Assembly (NCBI RefSeq): GCF_963169125.1
Contig: NC_084800.1
Coordinates: forward strand, 148,920,397-148,984,396
DNA from: Humulus lupulus
Taxonomy: Eukaryota > Streptophyta > Magnoliopsida > Rosales > Cannabaceae
DNA: 64,000 bases
Direction of reading: 5' to 3'
This document shows, piece by piece, positions 23,436 to 35,668 of the stretch. The position numbers and the translations under genes are program-made. Below the pieces are notes generated by a model. The model had not been told where the DNA came from. It searched no databases and saw only the letters and a program-made list of their open reading frames with translations. Position 1 is the first letter of the stretch. Every line of letters starts with the position of its first letter.

Positions 23436-26282
23436 CTCCATAGAGATAATGTCTCCATATCTTTAAAGCAAAAACCATAGCCGCCAACTCTAAATCATGA
23501 GTAGGATATATCTTTTCATACTCCTTCAGCTGACGAAAAGCATAAGCTATTACCTTCTCTAATTGCATCAAAACACAGCCCAAACCCTAATGAGAAGCAT
23601 CACAAACTTCTCCTGATCTGTCGGAAGACTCAGAATCGAAGTTGTAATCAACCTTTGTTTCAGTTCCTGGAAGATGTTCTCACATTTATCTGACCACACA
23701 AACTTCTGACTCTTACGTGTCAGCTCAGTCAACGAAGTAGCAATCGTTGAGAATCCTTCCACAAAACGCCTGTAATAACCTGCCAATCCAAGGAAACTTC
23801 TAACCTCAGAAGCATTCTTTGGCCTTGTCCAATCTCTGACCGCTTCAATCTTTGCTGGATCTACTTTAATCCCCTCCTTACTGACAATGTGCCCAAGAAA
23901 GGATACCTGAGACAACCAGAACTCACACTTCTTGAACTTTGCAAACAGTCTGTGTTCCCTCAATCTCTGTAGAACGAACCTCAGATGCTACTCATGCTCT
24001 GACTCAGTCTGAGAATATACCAGAATATCATCGATGAAGACGATCACAAACTGGTCTAGATAATCCTTGAACACTCTGTTCATCATATCCATAAAAGCAG
24101 CAGGGGCATTAGTCAATCCAAACGTCATAACTAAGAACTCATAATGCACATACCTGGTATGAAAAGCGCTATTCGGTATGTCCCCCTCCTTGACCCTCAA
24201 CTGATGATAACCAGAACGAAGGTCAATCTTAGAGAATACCATCTTACATTGCAGCTGATCAAACAAATCATCTATCCTTGACAAAGGATACCGGTTCTTA
24301 ATTGTCAACTTATTCAGTTCTCTGTAATCAATACACATCCTCAGAGAACCATCCTTCTTCTTTACAAACAGAACTGGTGCACCCCAAGGTGAGAAACTAG
24401 GTCTGATAAAACCCAAATCCAACAACTCTTGCAACTGCACTTTTAATTCTTTCAGCTCAGCTGGGGCCATTCTGTATGGTGCTCTAGACACTGGCTCCAT
24501 CCCTGGTGCTAGTTCTATAACGAACTCAATCTCTCTGTGTGGTGGCAACCCTGGTAAATCTTCTGGAAACACATCTAGAAACTCACAAACAAGTCTAGTC
24601 TCCTCTGGTCTCACTGGCACGACCTGAGTGGTATCAACCACACTGGCTAAGAATCCAATGCACCCTCCTTGCAATGAATCCCTTGTCCTCAATACAGAAA
24701 TCAATGGTACGCGAGGTCCATGCACAGCACCAACAAACACAAAAGGATCCTCACCTTCAGGCTCAAAGGTGACCATCTTCCTTCTGCAGTCAATGGTTGC
24801 CCAATACTTTGCTAACCAATCTATACCCAATATCATATCGAAGTTAGTCATAACCAACTTTATCAGATCCACTGACAACTCTCTGCCCTCTACTGTCACT
24901 GGCAAAGATCTGACCCATCTCCTAGATACCACTAACTCCCCAGTGGGTATCAAGGTACCAAGCCCCACAACATAGAAATCACAAGGTCTACACAGTCTAT
25001 CAATAACACTACTAGCAACAAAAGAATGTGTAGCACCAAAATCAATCAATACATTGTAAGCGGTTCCAGCACTAAGAAGCTGACCTGTAATAACTGAGGG
25101 AGAAGCCTCAGCTTCTGCTTGAGTCAATGCAAACACTCGAGCTGGGGCCGAGCTGTCTGCCTTCCTGGGTTCTTCTTTTCTTGCCTTAGGGAAATCCTTT
25201 TTAAGATGACCCACTGCCCCACATGAGAAGTAGGCCCTTTCCCTACACTCTCCCAAGTGATGCCTCTTGCATCTAGGGCACTCGGGATAAGACCTCCAGG
25301 CTTCATTACCACCTGGACGACCCATTGAAATACCACGGGGCCGCTTGTCAGGACCTAGAACTGGGAACGTGTCAGGAACCTTCCTCTTCTGATCACTGGG
25401 GCCTCCACCCCTACTAGAACCCACAAATGGAGGACCTGGCCTCCTGAAATCCTTTCTGGCTGCACTGTCATGCCAGATCTTGATCTCTGCACTCTCAGCT
25501 GTGAGTGCCTTCTCAACCACCTGTGCATAGGTAGTAACCCCTGCCACAGTGATGATACGTACATCACGGGCTAATCTGGGCTGTAGCCCCTGCAAGAAAC
25601 GTTCTCTCCTGGTCCCATCAGTGGGCACCAATTCCTTGGCAAACTTTGCCAGACGATCAAACTTTATGGCATACTCAGTAACTGATAAGCTTCCCTGAAG
25701 TAGCCTAATGAATTTCTCAGCTTTAGCTGCCCTGATAGCATCATTGTAATACTTTTCATTAAACAAGGTCTAGAACTCCTCCCAGCTCAGGGCATTAACA
25801 TTCTTGGTCTGGGTAATCACCTCCCACCAAATCCGGGCATCCTCCCGAAACATATAGGTAGCACAGGCCACCCTCTCATTACCAGCTACCCTCATAAAGT
25901 CAAGGATAGTGGTAATCGTACTCATCCATTGTTCTACCTTGGCAGGATCTGCACTGCCCTCAAATACAGGAGGTTGTTGCTTCCTGAAACTTTCATAAAG
26001 AGGTTCCCATTTGTTTCCTACCTCAGGCAGCTGCCCAGTAACTGGCACCGACACAGAAGGTGCCTCTGCAACACTGGCCACTCCAGGCACTTGCTGTTGT
26101 CTTAGGAGATGAAGCTCCTCTCCTTGTTTCAGCACTGTTGCCTGCAATTCATCAAACAACTGCTGCCAGTTTGCAGGAGCTGGCTGTGGAATCTGGGACT
26201 GGTCATTCTCTTGACCCTGGTTGTTATTATTCTGGCCTGGATCACTCTGGCTAGCTGACATGTCTGTCTGCCCTGGGTTCAT
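23436..26282 (-). pseudogene. Element A gag, protease, RT and start of RNase H
   Basis: Gag starts at ATG 26282 (MNPGQTDMSASQ), with the core PPVFEGSADPAKVEQWMST and LIWWEVI-like block, a stop at 25767-25769, then a zinc knuckle [12 protein letters not shown], in which the final Cys is replaced. The protease motif reads [11 protein letters not shown], with Phe where Ser or Thr is normal. The RT follows with [24 protein letters not shown] and active site FIDDILVYS near 24035. A TAG at 23988-23990 and a small deletion near 23605 (DKRQEKF region) break the frame. RNase H is cut off at YLYGEKC by solo LTR B and resumes at 9423. Tekay/Del lineage. Confidence 0.88.
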
Positions 26283-26711
26283 TCTGTCACTGATACCTTA
26301 CTGAAACAATAATCAATATGGCCAGTCAGGTAGTAATAACTAAACCTCTTGCCGCCTTACGGTCCAAGAATAAGCAGACAATCATCACATTCCACAGTCA
26401 TACACATATATGAGAAGATACATGTTTATAGCATTTAGCACACAACATGTATCACATAATAACTCATGAACAACCACATAATAAGCAGGTTCCAGCAATC
26501 TCAGTAATAATTAACACACATTTGCCGAAGATATAATATTTCAGGGCACAGGTTTAACATGGTGTCTCATGCACACAGGTAAAGCATATATACCACATTT
26601 AAGCAGTTATACATATAACCACATAAATAGTTACCAAACCATGAGTCGAGCTTGACTTTAGTGATGTGTGTACATGCCCAGCCAGTCTACAGGAACCGTA
26701 ACCTTGGCATT
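26283..26711. other. Untranslated leader of element A
   Basis: The 429-bp stretch lies between PBS and gag on the minus strand. It is AT-rich with several ATG triplets and stops; no coding motif is seen. Confidence 0.7.
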
Positions 26712-26723
26712 GCTTTGATACCA
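26712..26723 (-). other. Primer-binding site of element A (initiator Met tRNA)
   Basis: The minus strand reads TGGTATCAAAGC three bases after the 5' LTR end. This is one mismatch from the TGGTATCAGAGC complementary to plant initiator Met tRNA, which is intact in E and D. Confidence 0.82.
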
Positions 26724-26726
26724 AGT

Positions 26727-27111
26727 TGTAACGCTCTGGTTACCCCAGAACAGTTATGGTGAACAGTGAACCGAAAATTTGACCCACTACTCGAGTCCTT
26801 TGGTTATAAACGTGATCTAAGTGTTATTAACAGGCTAAGGTGAAAAACCAATAAAAAGGAAAGGATACATTTCATTAAGTATATAAACTGCTCATGAGCC
26901 TTTCAGAACGCTTATAAGTTGTTTATAGTACAAAATGGTCGCTACTGTTTCAAATTTACAATCCCCGCCGACCTAACCGGCAAAAATAGGGTAAACCCCC
27001 TAGTCCCTCTGAGAACTCCTTGGTCATGGTGGTCAAGCGGCTGCATATGTACACAACACCACCTAAGCTCTCCACTCAAGGTTGGGTGAGCTTCTCTTTC
27101 CCTTTACCTGC
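26727..27111 (-). mobile_element. 5' LTR of element A, truncated
   Basis: It matches the first 385 bases of the 3' LTR at 5333 (TGTAACGCTCTGGTTACC...TTTACCTGC) and then stops abruptly. About 1.96 kb of it is missing. The next base belongs to the 5' LTR of E in opposite orientation, with a 2-bp GC overlap at the joint. Confidence 0.88.
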
Positions 27112-28012
27112 TTAGAAACTCATTTAAGGTTGTAATTGTGTCTTTCCTTATGGTTGTGACTAGGTGTCTAGCTAGGACTCGAGGATCGAATCGCGCTCAA
27201 GGAGTGTCGCCCGTTGCTAATTCATCTGAAAGCTAAAGGTAAGAAAACTGCACCCGGTTGTATGTTTGTGATGGGACTAAGTGCTCCCGAGAATTGTATC
27301 GTGTCAATGATGGTATTATGCCATGGGACATGTAAAAGCGGCCTAAGAGTGCCGTACATGATATTAGCGCACAGGGCGCAGATTGGCCACTGGTAGCCAA
27401 AGTCAACGAAATAACAGAGGGGGTAGCCTGAGGGCGCCAGCCCTAGTTATCATTTGTAAACTGTAAATGACGTGAGTTGATATGCTAATTATTTGAAATA
27501 CTTGATTATACAGGTTGGTGACATGGTTGAGATTATGTAATGTGATGTGAGATACTGACTTGTTGCTAATTGCTTATGCTTTGTTGTTGTTGTGTTTTCA
27601 TGCTGGGCCTTGGCTCACGGGTGCTACGTGGTGCAGGTAAAGGCAAGGGCAAGCTGGACCAAGCCTGAGGTGGAGAGCTCCGAGGTGAAATGTACATAGC
27701 CAGCTGTTCGATCGCCATGATCAAGGAGTGAGTCAGGACAGGGATTACCTAACTGCTCGTTTTGCCTTAGTATGGCTAGTTTATGTACTTGTACCTTGTA
27801 ACTTTTGTAAACGGCCTTTAAACTAATATTTTTGGGATCCCGTGTTAGTGAACAATGTTTCTTAATGAAAATGTAGCTTTTGAGACCAAAATATCTTAAA
27901 CCCTAGTTCCTTTACAGTTTCGTAGACACGTTTTCAACTAATAGACTTGACTAGCAAGTCTGGCACTTTACAAACACACAGTGTAACGGTCTTGGCTATC
28001 CAGGGCGTTACA
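27112..28012 (+). mobile_element. 5' LTR of Tekay element E, truncated
   Basis: It matches 34312-35201 of the 3' LTR with about 13 substitutions and one 10-bp indel counted by eye (about 98.5%). The first 1.3 kb is missing. It ends in the 31-nt module TGTAACG...CGTTACA at 27982-28012. The short ORF at 27214 recurs in the 3' LTR only in altered form and has no motif. Confidence 0.9.
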
Positions 28013-28015
28013 ACT

Positions 28016-28027
28016 TGGTATCAGAGC
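28016..28027 (+). other. Primer-binding site of element E (initiator Met tRNA)
   Basis: TGGTATCAGAGC lies three bases after the LTR end, a perfect 12-base complement to the 3' end of plant initiator Met tRNA. Confidence 0.9.
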
Positions 28028-28398
28028 GTCCTAGGTTTATGGGTCCTAAAGACTAGCTGGGTATGTACATTCGCTGCGGGATACAAGCTCAACTCAGGGT
28101 TTTGTAATTGTGTATGCATGATTATGTGCTTAAGTGATTTGAGTGAGATATGATTGCTGATATCTGTTTGATGAATAGGGAGCATGAGATACTGGTAGGG
28201 CCTGGCCCTTGATTATTGCATGATGTTATTGAGGCATGCTTATTAGCATTGCTGTGCATGTGGATGAATATCTGGATAAATTGCTATACTTTGATTGTTT
28301 GTGAATGAGTGGAGTTTCAGTGATGGTTATGGAAGATTATTACCCTGGCATCATAGCCTAATTGCCGAGTCGTTGATTGCAGATTGACTTGAATAGTG
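28028..28398. other. Untranslated leader of element E
   Basis: The 371 bases between PBS and gag are AT-rich with many stops. A very similar leader is found in D at 55922-56294. Confidence 0.75.
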
Positions 28399-31300
28399 AT
28401 GCGTTCAAGGAAATCCACACGACAAGCCGGCAGGTCTGGGGCTAGAGAGGATGACCAGGGCCCAACCCCTCCGCCAGTCTCGGAGAACTGGCAACAGTTA
28501 ATGGCAGAAATGCAAGCTAGGCTTCAGAGCCAGGATGAACTGATCAGGATTTTGCAGCAGGCTCCATCTGGGAGTGTTGCCCCTGTTGGGCCACCGACGT
28601 TGGTACCTGTGGTGCAGCCAGTTGATGTTGGGAATAAAGTTGAACTGTTGTATGAGTGGTTCAGGAAACAGCAACCCCCGATCTTTGAGGGTGGACCTGA
28701 TCCACTAAAGGCTGAGCAGTGGATGACTTTGATCACTACCATTCTAGATTTTATGAGAGTGGAAGGTCATGACAGGGTGGACTGTGCCAACTATATGCTG
28801 AGAGAGGATGCCCTAATCTGGTGGGAGGTGGCTTCACAGACTAGAAATGTTGCCGCGTTGACTTGGGAAGAGTTTAAGGATTTGTTCAATCAGAAGTACT
28901 ATAACGTTGCCATCAGGGCAGCGAAGGTGAATGAGTTTGTGGGACTGGTTCAGGGCAGTATGACCGTTACAGAATATGCCTTGAAGTTTGACAGACTTGC
29001 AATGTTCGCACCAGATCTTGTGCCTGCTGATGCGACCAGGTTAGACAGATTTGTTAGAGGGCTGAATGTTATGATAGCCTGGGATGTAAGGATTACCACA
29101 GTTCCTGGAGTGACTACTTATGCCCAGGCTATGGAGAGGGCTCTTACCGCTGAGGAAGCGGAGAATAGGATATGGAAAGATAGTGCAGCAAGAAGGGAGG
29201 GTCGCAGGGCGGTGCCTCCATACTCTGGTTCTAGTAGGGGCGGAGGCTCCAGTGATTTGAAGAGAAAGGTTCCTGATGCTCCAATCGCTCCTAGGTCTGA
29301 TAGGGGAGGTTGGGGTATTCAGGGTGGCCATCAGGGAGGTGGAGATTCATGGAGGACTTATCCAGAGTGCACGAGGTGCAAGAGGCGCCATCCGGGCGAG
29401 TGTCGGGCTAAGGTCTGCTATGTGTGTGGGGTGGTGGGACACCTCAGGAAGGATTGCCCGACAGTGAAGAAGGGAGAGACAGGAAAGGTGGACAGCTTGA
29501 CTCCAGCTCGAGTGTTCACCCTGACGCAGGCGGAGGCCGAGGCTAGTCCCTCGGTAGTGACAGGTCAGCTTTCTAGTGCTGGCACTTCCTTTACTGTTTT
29601 GATTGATTCTGGTGCTACGCATTCATTTGTATCTGATTAGGTGATTGATAGACTGTGTAGACCTAGTGAGTATAGTGCCTCAGGGTTTGGGACTATATTG
29701 CCTACTAGAGAGTTAGTAGTATCTAGGAGGTGGATTAGAGCGCTGCCAGTGTTAGTTGATGGTAGAGAGTTGTCAGTAGACTTGATTGAGTTGAGAATGG
29801 AGGATTTTGATATGATTCTAGGTATGGATTGGCTGGTTAGATATGGAGCTACCATTGACTGTAGGAAGAAGATGGTAACCTTTGAGCCAGAGGGCGAGGA
29901 TCCCTTCGTCTTTGTGGGAGAGGTGTATGGACCCCGCGTACCCAGGATATCTGCACTGAGGGCCAGAGAACTATTGCAGGGTGGATGTATAGGCTTTCTG
30001 GCTAGTGTGGTGGATACCACCAGAGTTACACCAGTTGGACTGGAGGACACCAGATTGGTTTGTGAGTTCTTGGATGTGTTCCCTGAGGATTTGCCCGGGT
30101 TGCCGCCGCGTAGGGAGATTCAGTTTGTTATTGAGTTGGCACCAGGGACGGAGCCAGTGTCGAGGGCACCATATAGGATGGCACCGGCGGAACTGAAAGA
30201 GTTAAAGATACAGCTGCAGGAACTTCTGGATATAGGGTTCATCAGACCTAGCTACTCGCCATGGGGTGCACCAGTTTTGTTTGTTAAGAAGAAGGACGGG
30301 ACTTTGAGAATGTGTATTGACTATCGAGAATTGAACAAGCTAACAATTAAGAATAAGTATCCCCTACCAAGGATTGATGACTTGTTTGACCAGCTGTAGG
30401 GTAAAACGGTGTTCTCGAAGATTGATCTTCGATCTGGTTATCACCAGCTGAGGATCAAGGATGAGGACATACCTAAGACGGCCTTCCGAACACGATATGG
30501 GCATTATGAGTTCTTGGTCATGTCCTTTGGTTTGACCAATGCCCCAGCAGCCTTCATGGACTTAATGAACAGAGTGTTCAAGGATTTTCTAGATCAGTTT
30601 GTTATAGTCTTTATCGACGACATTTTGGTGTATGCCAGTTCAGAGGCAGAGCACGAGTTTCATCTCCGACAGGTTCTTCAGAGGTTGAGGGAGCATCAGT
30701 TGTATGCTAAGTTTAAGAAGTGTGAGTTTTGGTTACCTGAAGTGACATTCCTTGAACACATTGTAGGTGCAGATGGGATTAAGGTGGACCCGTCTAAGAT
30801 AGAGGCAGTTAGAGATTGGCCGAGGCCAAGGAACGCCTCGGAGGTGCGGAGTTTCCTTGGGTTAGCAGGTTACTATAGGCGGTTTGTAGAGGGCTTCTCA
30901 AAGACAGCAGCACCCCTGACAGAATTGACAAGAAAGAATTTGAAGTTTATCTGGTCAGATAAGTGTGAAGACAGTTTTCAGGAGTTGAAGCGACGACTTA
31001 TTACAGCGCCAGTGTTGAGTCTGCCTTTGGGGGAAGGGAAGTTTTTTGTTTATTGTGATGCATCGAGGTTGGGCTTAGGCTGTGTGTTAATGCAGAATGA
31101 GAAGGTTATAGCTTATGCATCACGACAGCTGAAGGAGTATGAGCAGCGGTATCCTACTCATGACCTGGAGTTGGCAGCAGTGGTTTTTGCTTTGAAGATT
31201 TGGCGGCATTATCTTTATGGGGAGAAGTGCGAGGTATACACTGACCATAAGAGCTTGAAGTATTTCTTTACACAGAAGGACCAAAATATGAGACAGAGGC

Positions 31301-32934
31301 GTTGGCTGGAGCTGGTAAAGGATTATGATTGTGATATTCTTTATCATCCAGGAAAAGCCAATGTAGTGGCTGATGCTTTGAGCCGTAGAGGTCCAGGTCA
31401 GTTATATAGTTCTGTTCAGATTTCAAGGAGATTAGCTGATGAGATGATTAGAGCAGGGATAGAGTTGGTGGTGGGTCGGTTGGCTAATATTACTCTGCAG
31501 TCGACCCTGCTAGAGCGGATCAGAGAAGGGCAATTGGTAGACGCTCAGTTACAGAGAGTTAGAGATGATGTCGTAGCAGGAGTGGCTAAGGACTATTCTG
31601 TTTCTGAGGTTGGTTTACTTCGGTATCAGGGACGGATTTGTGTTCCAGCTGATGAGGGGATCAGACGAGAGATACTGGATGAGTCTCATACGACGCCGTA
31701 CTCACTTCATCCGGGTACCACGAAGATGTATCAAGATCTACGGACTTTGTATTGGTGGCCCGGGATGAAGAGGGATGTGGTTGAGTACGTTGCCAGATGT
31801 TTGACCTGTCAGCAGGTAAAAGCGGAACATCAGCGACCAGCGGGGTTGCTTCAGCCATTGGGTATTCCTGAATGGAAATGGGAGGACATTACCATGGACT
31901 TTGTGGGAGGGTTACCCAGGACAGTGGGACTTCATGACTCAGTATGGGTGATAGTGGATAGATACACCAAGTCAGCCCATTTCCTTCCAGTGAGATCAAC
32001 TTTTACTGTGGATCAGTACGCTGAGCTGTACGTGAGGGAGATCGTACGTCTCCATGGGGTTCCTAAGTCTATAGTGTCAGACCGGGATCCTATCTTCACT
32101 TAAAAGTTTTGGGGTGGTTTGCATAAATCTTTAGGAACTCAGTTGAAGTTCAGCACAGCCTTTCATCCTCAGACTGATGGACAGTTTGAGAGGATGATCC
32201 AGGTGTTAGAGGATATGCTCAGAGCATGTGTGATTAATTTTGAAGGTTCATGGAGTAAGTACCATCCGTTGATTGAATTCTCATACAACAATAGTTATCA
32301 GTCAACGATTGGAGTGGCTCCCTATGAGATGCTATATGGGAGGAAGTGTAGATCACCCATTCATTGGGATGAGATGGGTGAGAGGAGATATTTGGGGCCA
32401 GAAATGGTACAGAAGACAAGTGAGGCCATAGAGAAGATACGGGCTAGAATGCTCGCGTCTCAGAGTAGACAGAAGAGCTACGCTGATCCTAAGCGTAGGG
32501 ACGTGGAGTTTCAGGTTGGTGACCACGTCTTTCTTCGAGTTTCACCTCTGCGAGGGGTGAGGAGGTTTGGTAAGAAGGGCAAGCTTAGCCCTAGATTCAT
32601 TGGACCATTCGAGATCTTGGGAAGGATTGGTCAGGTGGCTTACAGGTTAGCTTTGCCGCCATCGTTGTCTAGAGTTCATGACGTGTTCCACGTCTCCATG
32701 CTTCGGAAGTATGTCTCAGATGTGACTCATGTGCTGAGGCATGAGGATCTGGAGTTACAGGCAAATTTTTCTTATGAGGAGCAACCAGTTCAGATCTTGG
32801 ATCGAAAAGATAAGGTGTTGCGGAATAAGACGATTCCTTTAGTCAAAGTGCTGTGGAGAAACAGTAAGGTCGAGGAGGCGACCTGGGCGCTTGAGACAGC
32901 TATGCGGGATCAGAATCCTGAGTTGTTCAGGTAA
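28399..32934 (+). pseudogene. Element E gag-pol polyprotein, nearly intact (three internal stops)
   Basis: It is a single reading frame from ATG 28399 to the stop ending at 32934 (1,512 codon positions) with no frameshift, interrupted only by TAG 29638-29640, TAG 30397-30399 and TAA 32101-32103. Domains: gag core (about residues 85-180, PPIFEGGPDPLKAEQW, LIWWEVASQ); zinc knuckle CYVCGVVGHLRKDC (340-353); protease VLIDSGATHSF (about 401); RT with FIDDILVYA (about 738); RNase H with [10 protein letters not shown] (about 884) and [10 protein letters not shown]; integrase zinc finger HPGTTKMYQ...CLTCQQ (about 1104-1137) and D,D,E contexts [14 protein letters not shown] and QFERM; and a C-terminal chromodomain (PVQILDRKDKVL...VLWRNSKVEEATW). 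Tekay/Del chromovirus. All visible catalytic residues are present. The stop at 30397 is CAG to TAG relative to D; that at 29638 is AAG to TAG. Confidence 0.93.
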
Positions 32935-32957
32935 ATTTCAAGGACGAAATTCTCATT

Positions 32958-32970
32958 AGGAGGGGATAGT
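32958..32970 (+). other. Polypurine tract of element E
   Basis: AGGAGGGGATAGT is directly upstream of the 3' LTR and identical to that of D. Confidence 0.88.
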
Positions 32971-35201
32971 TGTAAAGACCCAAATTCACTAATAAGGCTT
33001 AAGGGCCTTGATTAGTGTGCCAGGAGGGCATTACTGGAATAACTGTGATTTAATGAGTTATTATATGTTTAATGATGCTTATATGATAATTGATTATATT
33101 ATGTGGTAATATGATATGGGATATATGCGAGAACCACATTATGATGTGGATAAATCTGTAGCCAGCGACTCGAGGTGATCCTAGGGCTAGATAGCAAGAA
33201 AAGTCACAACAGGGCATTATAATTGACTTTGGACAAGTCAGGGGTATTTTAGGTATCAGGTAGTGGTTTAGACTATCGAGTGATGAAAATAAATAATTGG
33301 AGATATATTTGAGGTTAGGATGTCTAGGCGGGATTATTGGGGGATTTTACCGTTTTGGCCTCGGGGACGCGTCCGGCACCCCGAGCTTTGGGATTAGTTT
33401 AATAAAATAAGGGTATACTTGGAAGACTTAGGAAAATATTAGACAGAAAATTACAAACCGACCCTAACTCTCTTTCTCTCTCTCTTTTCTCTTGGCTAAG
33501 GAAGAACTTTTGAATTTGAGAGGAAATAGCTGGAATTGAGCTGTGTTTTAGGGAATTGAAGGGAATAAATAGGAGGATTAACTCAGGAACTGATCAAGGT
33601 CTGAGCTAGTGCTAAGGTAAGTATTGAATTTTCGTTTCTAAGGTTAGGAATTCAAAGAAAATGGCTGAATCTTTAATATCTGTGGTTTTTGGAATTTAAG
33701 GTGGGATTGAGGCTTGAAACTTTGAAGATAGGTCAGGGGACTCTTGGAGAATCGATTCTACAGCTGAGGTAAGGTTTAATTCAAAGTTTGATGGTTGAAT
33801 TTGAGAGTTTTCATGGCTGGTTTTGGGTTCTATGGGTTTGAAATTTCAGAAATTAGAATTGGGATTTTAGTGAGTCTTAGGCTGGATTTCTGGTTGGATT
33901 ACGTTGTTTTAATCATTCTAATGTTGTTAATAATAATTGGTTTTTAGTTAGGGGCATTGGGGTGGCTTAAGGTGAGGTTTAGGGATTGAAAATGGTGGTT
34001 TTTTTTCTGGGTTCGAAGGGTCGGGCCGCGGCATGGTTCTTGGTGAGCCGCGGCCCTTCAAGGGTGTTGCATGCTGAGGGAGAAGGGCGGGCCGCGACAT
34101 GGTCCAAGCTATGCCGCGGCCCTTACCTATTTTTGTGCCTTGGATGGCTCTGTTTAGGGGCCATGCCGCGGCATGGGTGGCCTATGCCGCGGCGCTTAAG
34201 GGATTTTGGGATTTTAAGATTTTAGGTTTGGAAATTTAACCTAAGGTGCTCGGGGTTGAGTCTTTTACTATATTTGGTGAAGTTCAATGTTCCGAGTACT
34301 AGAACTTGGCTTAGAAACTCATTTAAGGTTGTAATTGTGTCTTTCCTTATGGTTGTGACTAGGTGTCTAGCTAGGACTCGAGGATCGAATCGCGCTCAAG
34401 GAGTGTCGCCCGTAGCTAATTCATCTGAAAGCTAAAGGTAAGAAAACTGCACCCGGTTGTATGTTTGTGATGGGACTAAGTGCTCTCGAGAATTGTATCG
34501 TGTCAATGATGGTATTACGCCATGGGACATGTAAAAGCGGCCTAAGAGTGCCGTACATGATATTAGCGCACAGGGCGCAGATTGGCCACTGGTAGCCAAA
34601 GTCAACAGGATAACAGAGGGGGTAGCCTGAGGGCGCCAGCCCTAGTTATCATTTGTAAACTGTAAATGACGTGAGTTAATATGCTTATTATTTGAAATAC
34701 TTGATTATACAGGTTGGTGACATGGTTGAGATTATGTAATGTGATGTGAGATACTGACTTGTTGCTAATTTCTTATGCTTTGTTGTTGTTGTGTTTTCTT
34801 GCTGGGCCTTGGCTCACGGGTGCAGGTAAAGGCAAGGGCAAGCTAGACCAAGCCTGAGGTGGAGAGCTCCGAGGTGAAATGTACATAGCCAGCTGTTCGA
34901 TCGCCATGATCGAGGAGTGAGTCAGGACAGGGATTACCTAACTGCTCGTTTTGCCTTAGTATGGCTAGTTTATGTACTTGAACCTTGTAACTTTTGTAAA
35001 CGGCCTTTAAACTAATATTTTTGGGATCCCGTGTTAGTGAACAATGTTTCTTAATGAAAATGTAGCTTTTGAGACCAAAATATCTTAAACCCTAGTTCCT
35101 TTACAGTTTCGTAGACACGTTTTCAACTAATAGACTTGACTAGCAAGTCTGGCACTTTACAAACACACAGTGTAACGGTCTTGGCTATCCAGGGTGTTAC
35201 A
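32971..35201 (+). mobile_element. 3' LTR of element E (2,231 bp)
   Basis: It runs TGTAAAGACCCAAATTCAC to CCAGGGTGTTACA. It carries a CT-rich tract at about 33470-33500, a GC-rich palindrome cluster at 34021-34197 and the 31-nt terminal module at 35171-35201. The sequence after it (GAAAAGTTGATAC) resumes the 5' LTR of Athila F. Confidence 0.92.
34021..34197 (+). repeat. GC-rich palindrome cluster in the E LTR
   Basis: GGGCCGCGGC at 34023-34032 is the exact reverse complement of GCCGCGGCCC at 34047-34056 (14-nt loop). A second, imperfect pair is GGGCCGCGAC...GCCGCGGCCC at about 34089-34122. CCATGCCGCGGCATGG at 34161-34176 is a perfect 16-bp palindrome. The surrounding LTR is AT-rich. Confidence 0.8.
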
Positions 35202-35440
35202 GAAAAGTTGATACAATTAATACCCCAGGTTTTTATTTATTGAATTAATCTTTATTTTTGCAATGTTTATTTTAATTTTAAGTCTTAGTTTAAAAATAAC
35301 TCTATTTTTGACAACCAAATAAAAATCAAAGAATAATTATTGGCAATTGGTTAATAGTATTTATGGGAGCGATACTCTAATTATCATATATATTACTTGA
35401 ATCGATTGCGTGCACTTGCGTATCAAATTTTTAGTGATCA
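35202..35440 (+). mobile_element. Athila element F, 5' LTR, last part
   Basis: It aligns with 45328-45560 of the 3' LTR (GAAAAGTTGAT ... TTTAGTGATCA) and is followed by the PBS. About 220 bp of LTR between this piece and the one ending at 5332 is missing. Confidence 0.85.
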
Positions 35441-35446
35441 AGTTTT

Positions 35447-35464
35447 TGGCGCCGTTGTCGGGGA
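35447..35464 (+). other. Primer-binding site of Athila element F (Asp tRNA type)
   Basis: TGGCGCCGTTGTCGGGGA is the characteristic Athila-group PBS, one base away from the usual TGGCGCCGTTGCCGGGGA that pairs with Asp tRNA. Confidence 0.88.
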
Positions 35465-35668
35465 CTTAATTTCCAATATCAAAATGAATTGTTGTTTGTT
35501 CTAATTTGGTTTCTATATTTTAAACTTATTCGGATCAAGGTTGTTGTTTGTTTCAAGAATTATTGGTATATGCAGGGATGTAGACAAAAGGAACTCATGC
35601 TGGTAGATCTTGAAATTGAGAGAATGTGTAGAGAAAACAGCAAGATAAAGAAAAGGTTGGACTTCACC

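Noticed and set aside
27214..27396. 60-codon ORF recurring at 55076 and 62396
   Set aside because: It is part of the Tekay LTR and its reading changes between copies; conservation follows LTR homology, not the protein.
33986..34225. ORF over the CCGCGG cluster (also at 52068)
   Set aside because: It is open only because the segment is GC-rich; the peptide is not preserved between E and J.
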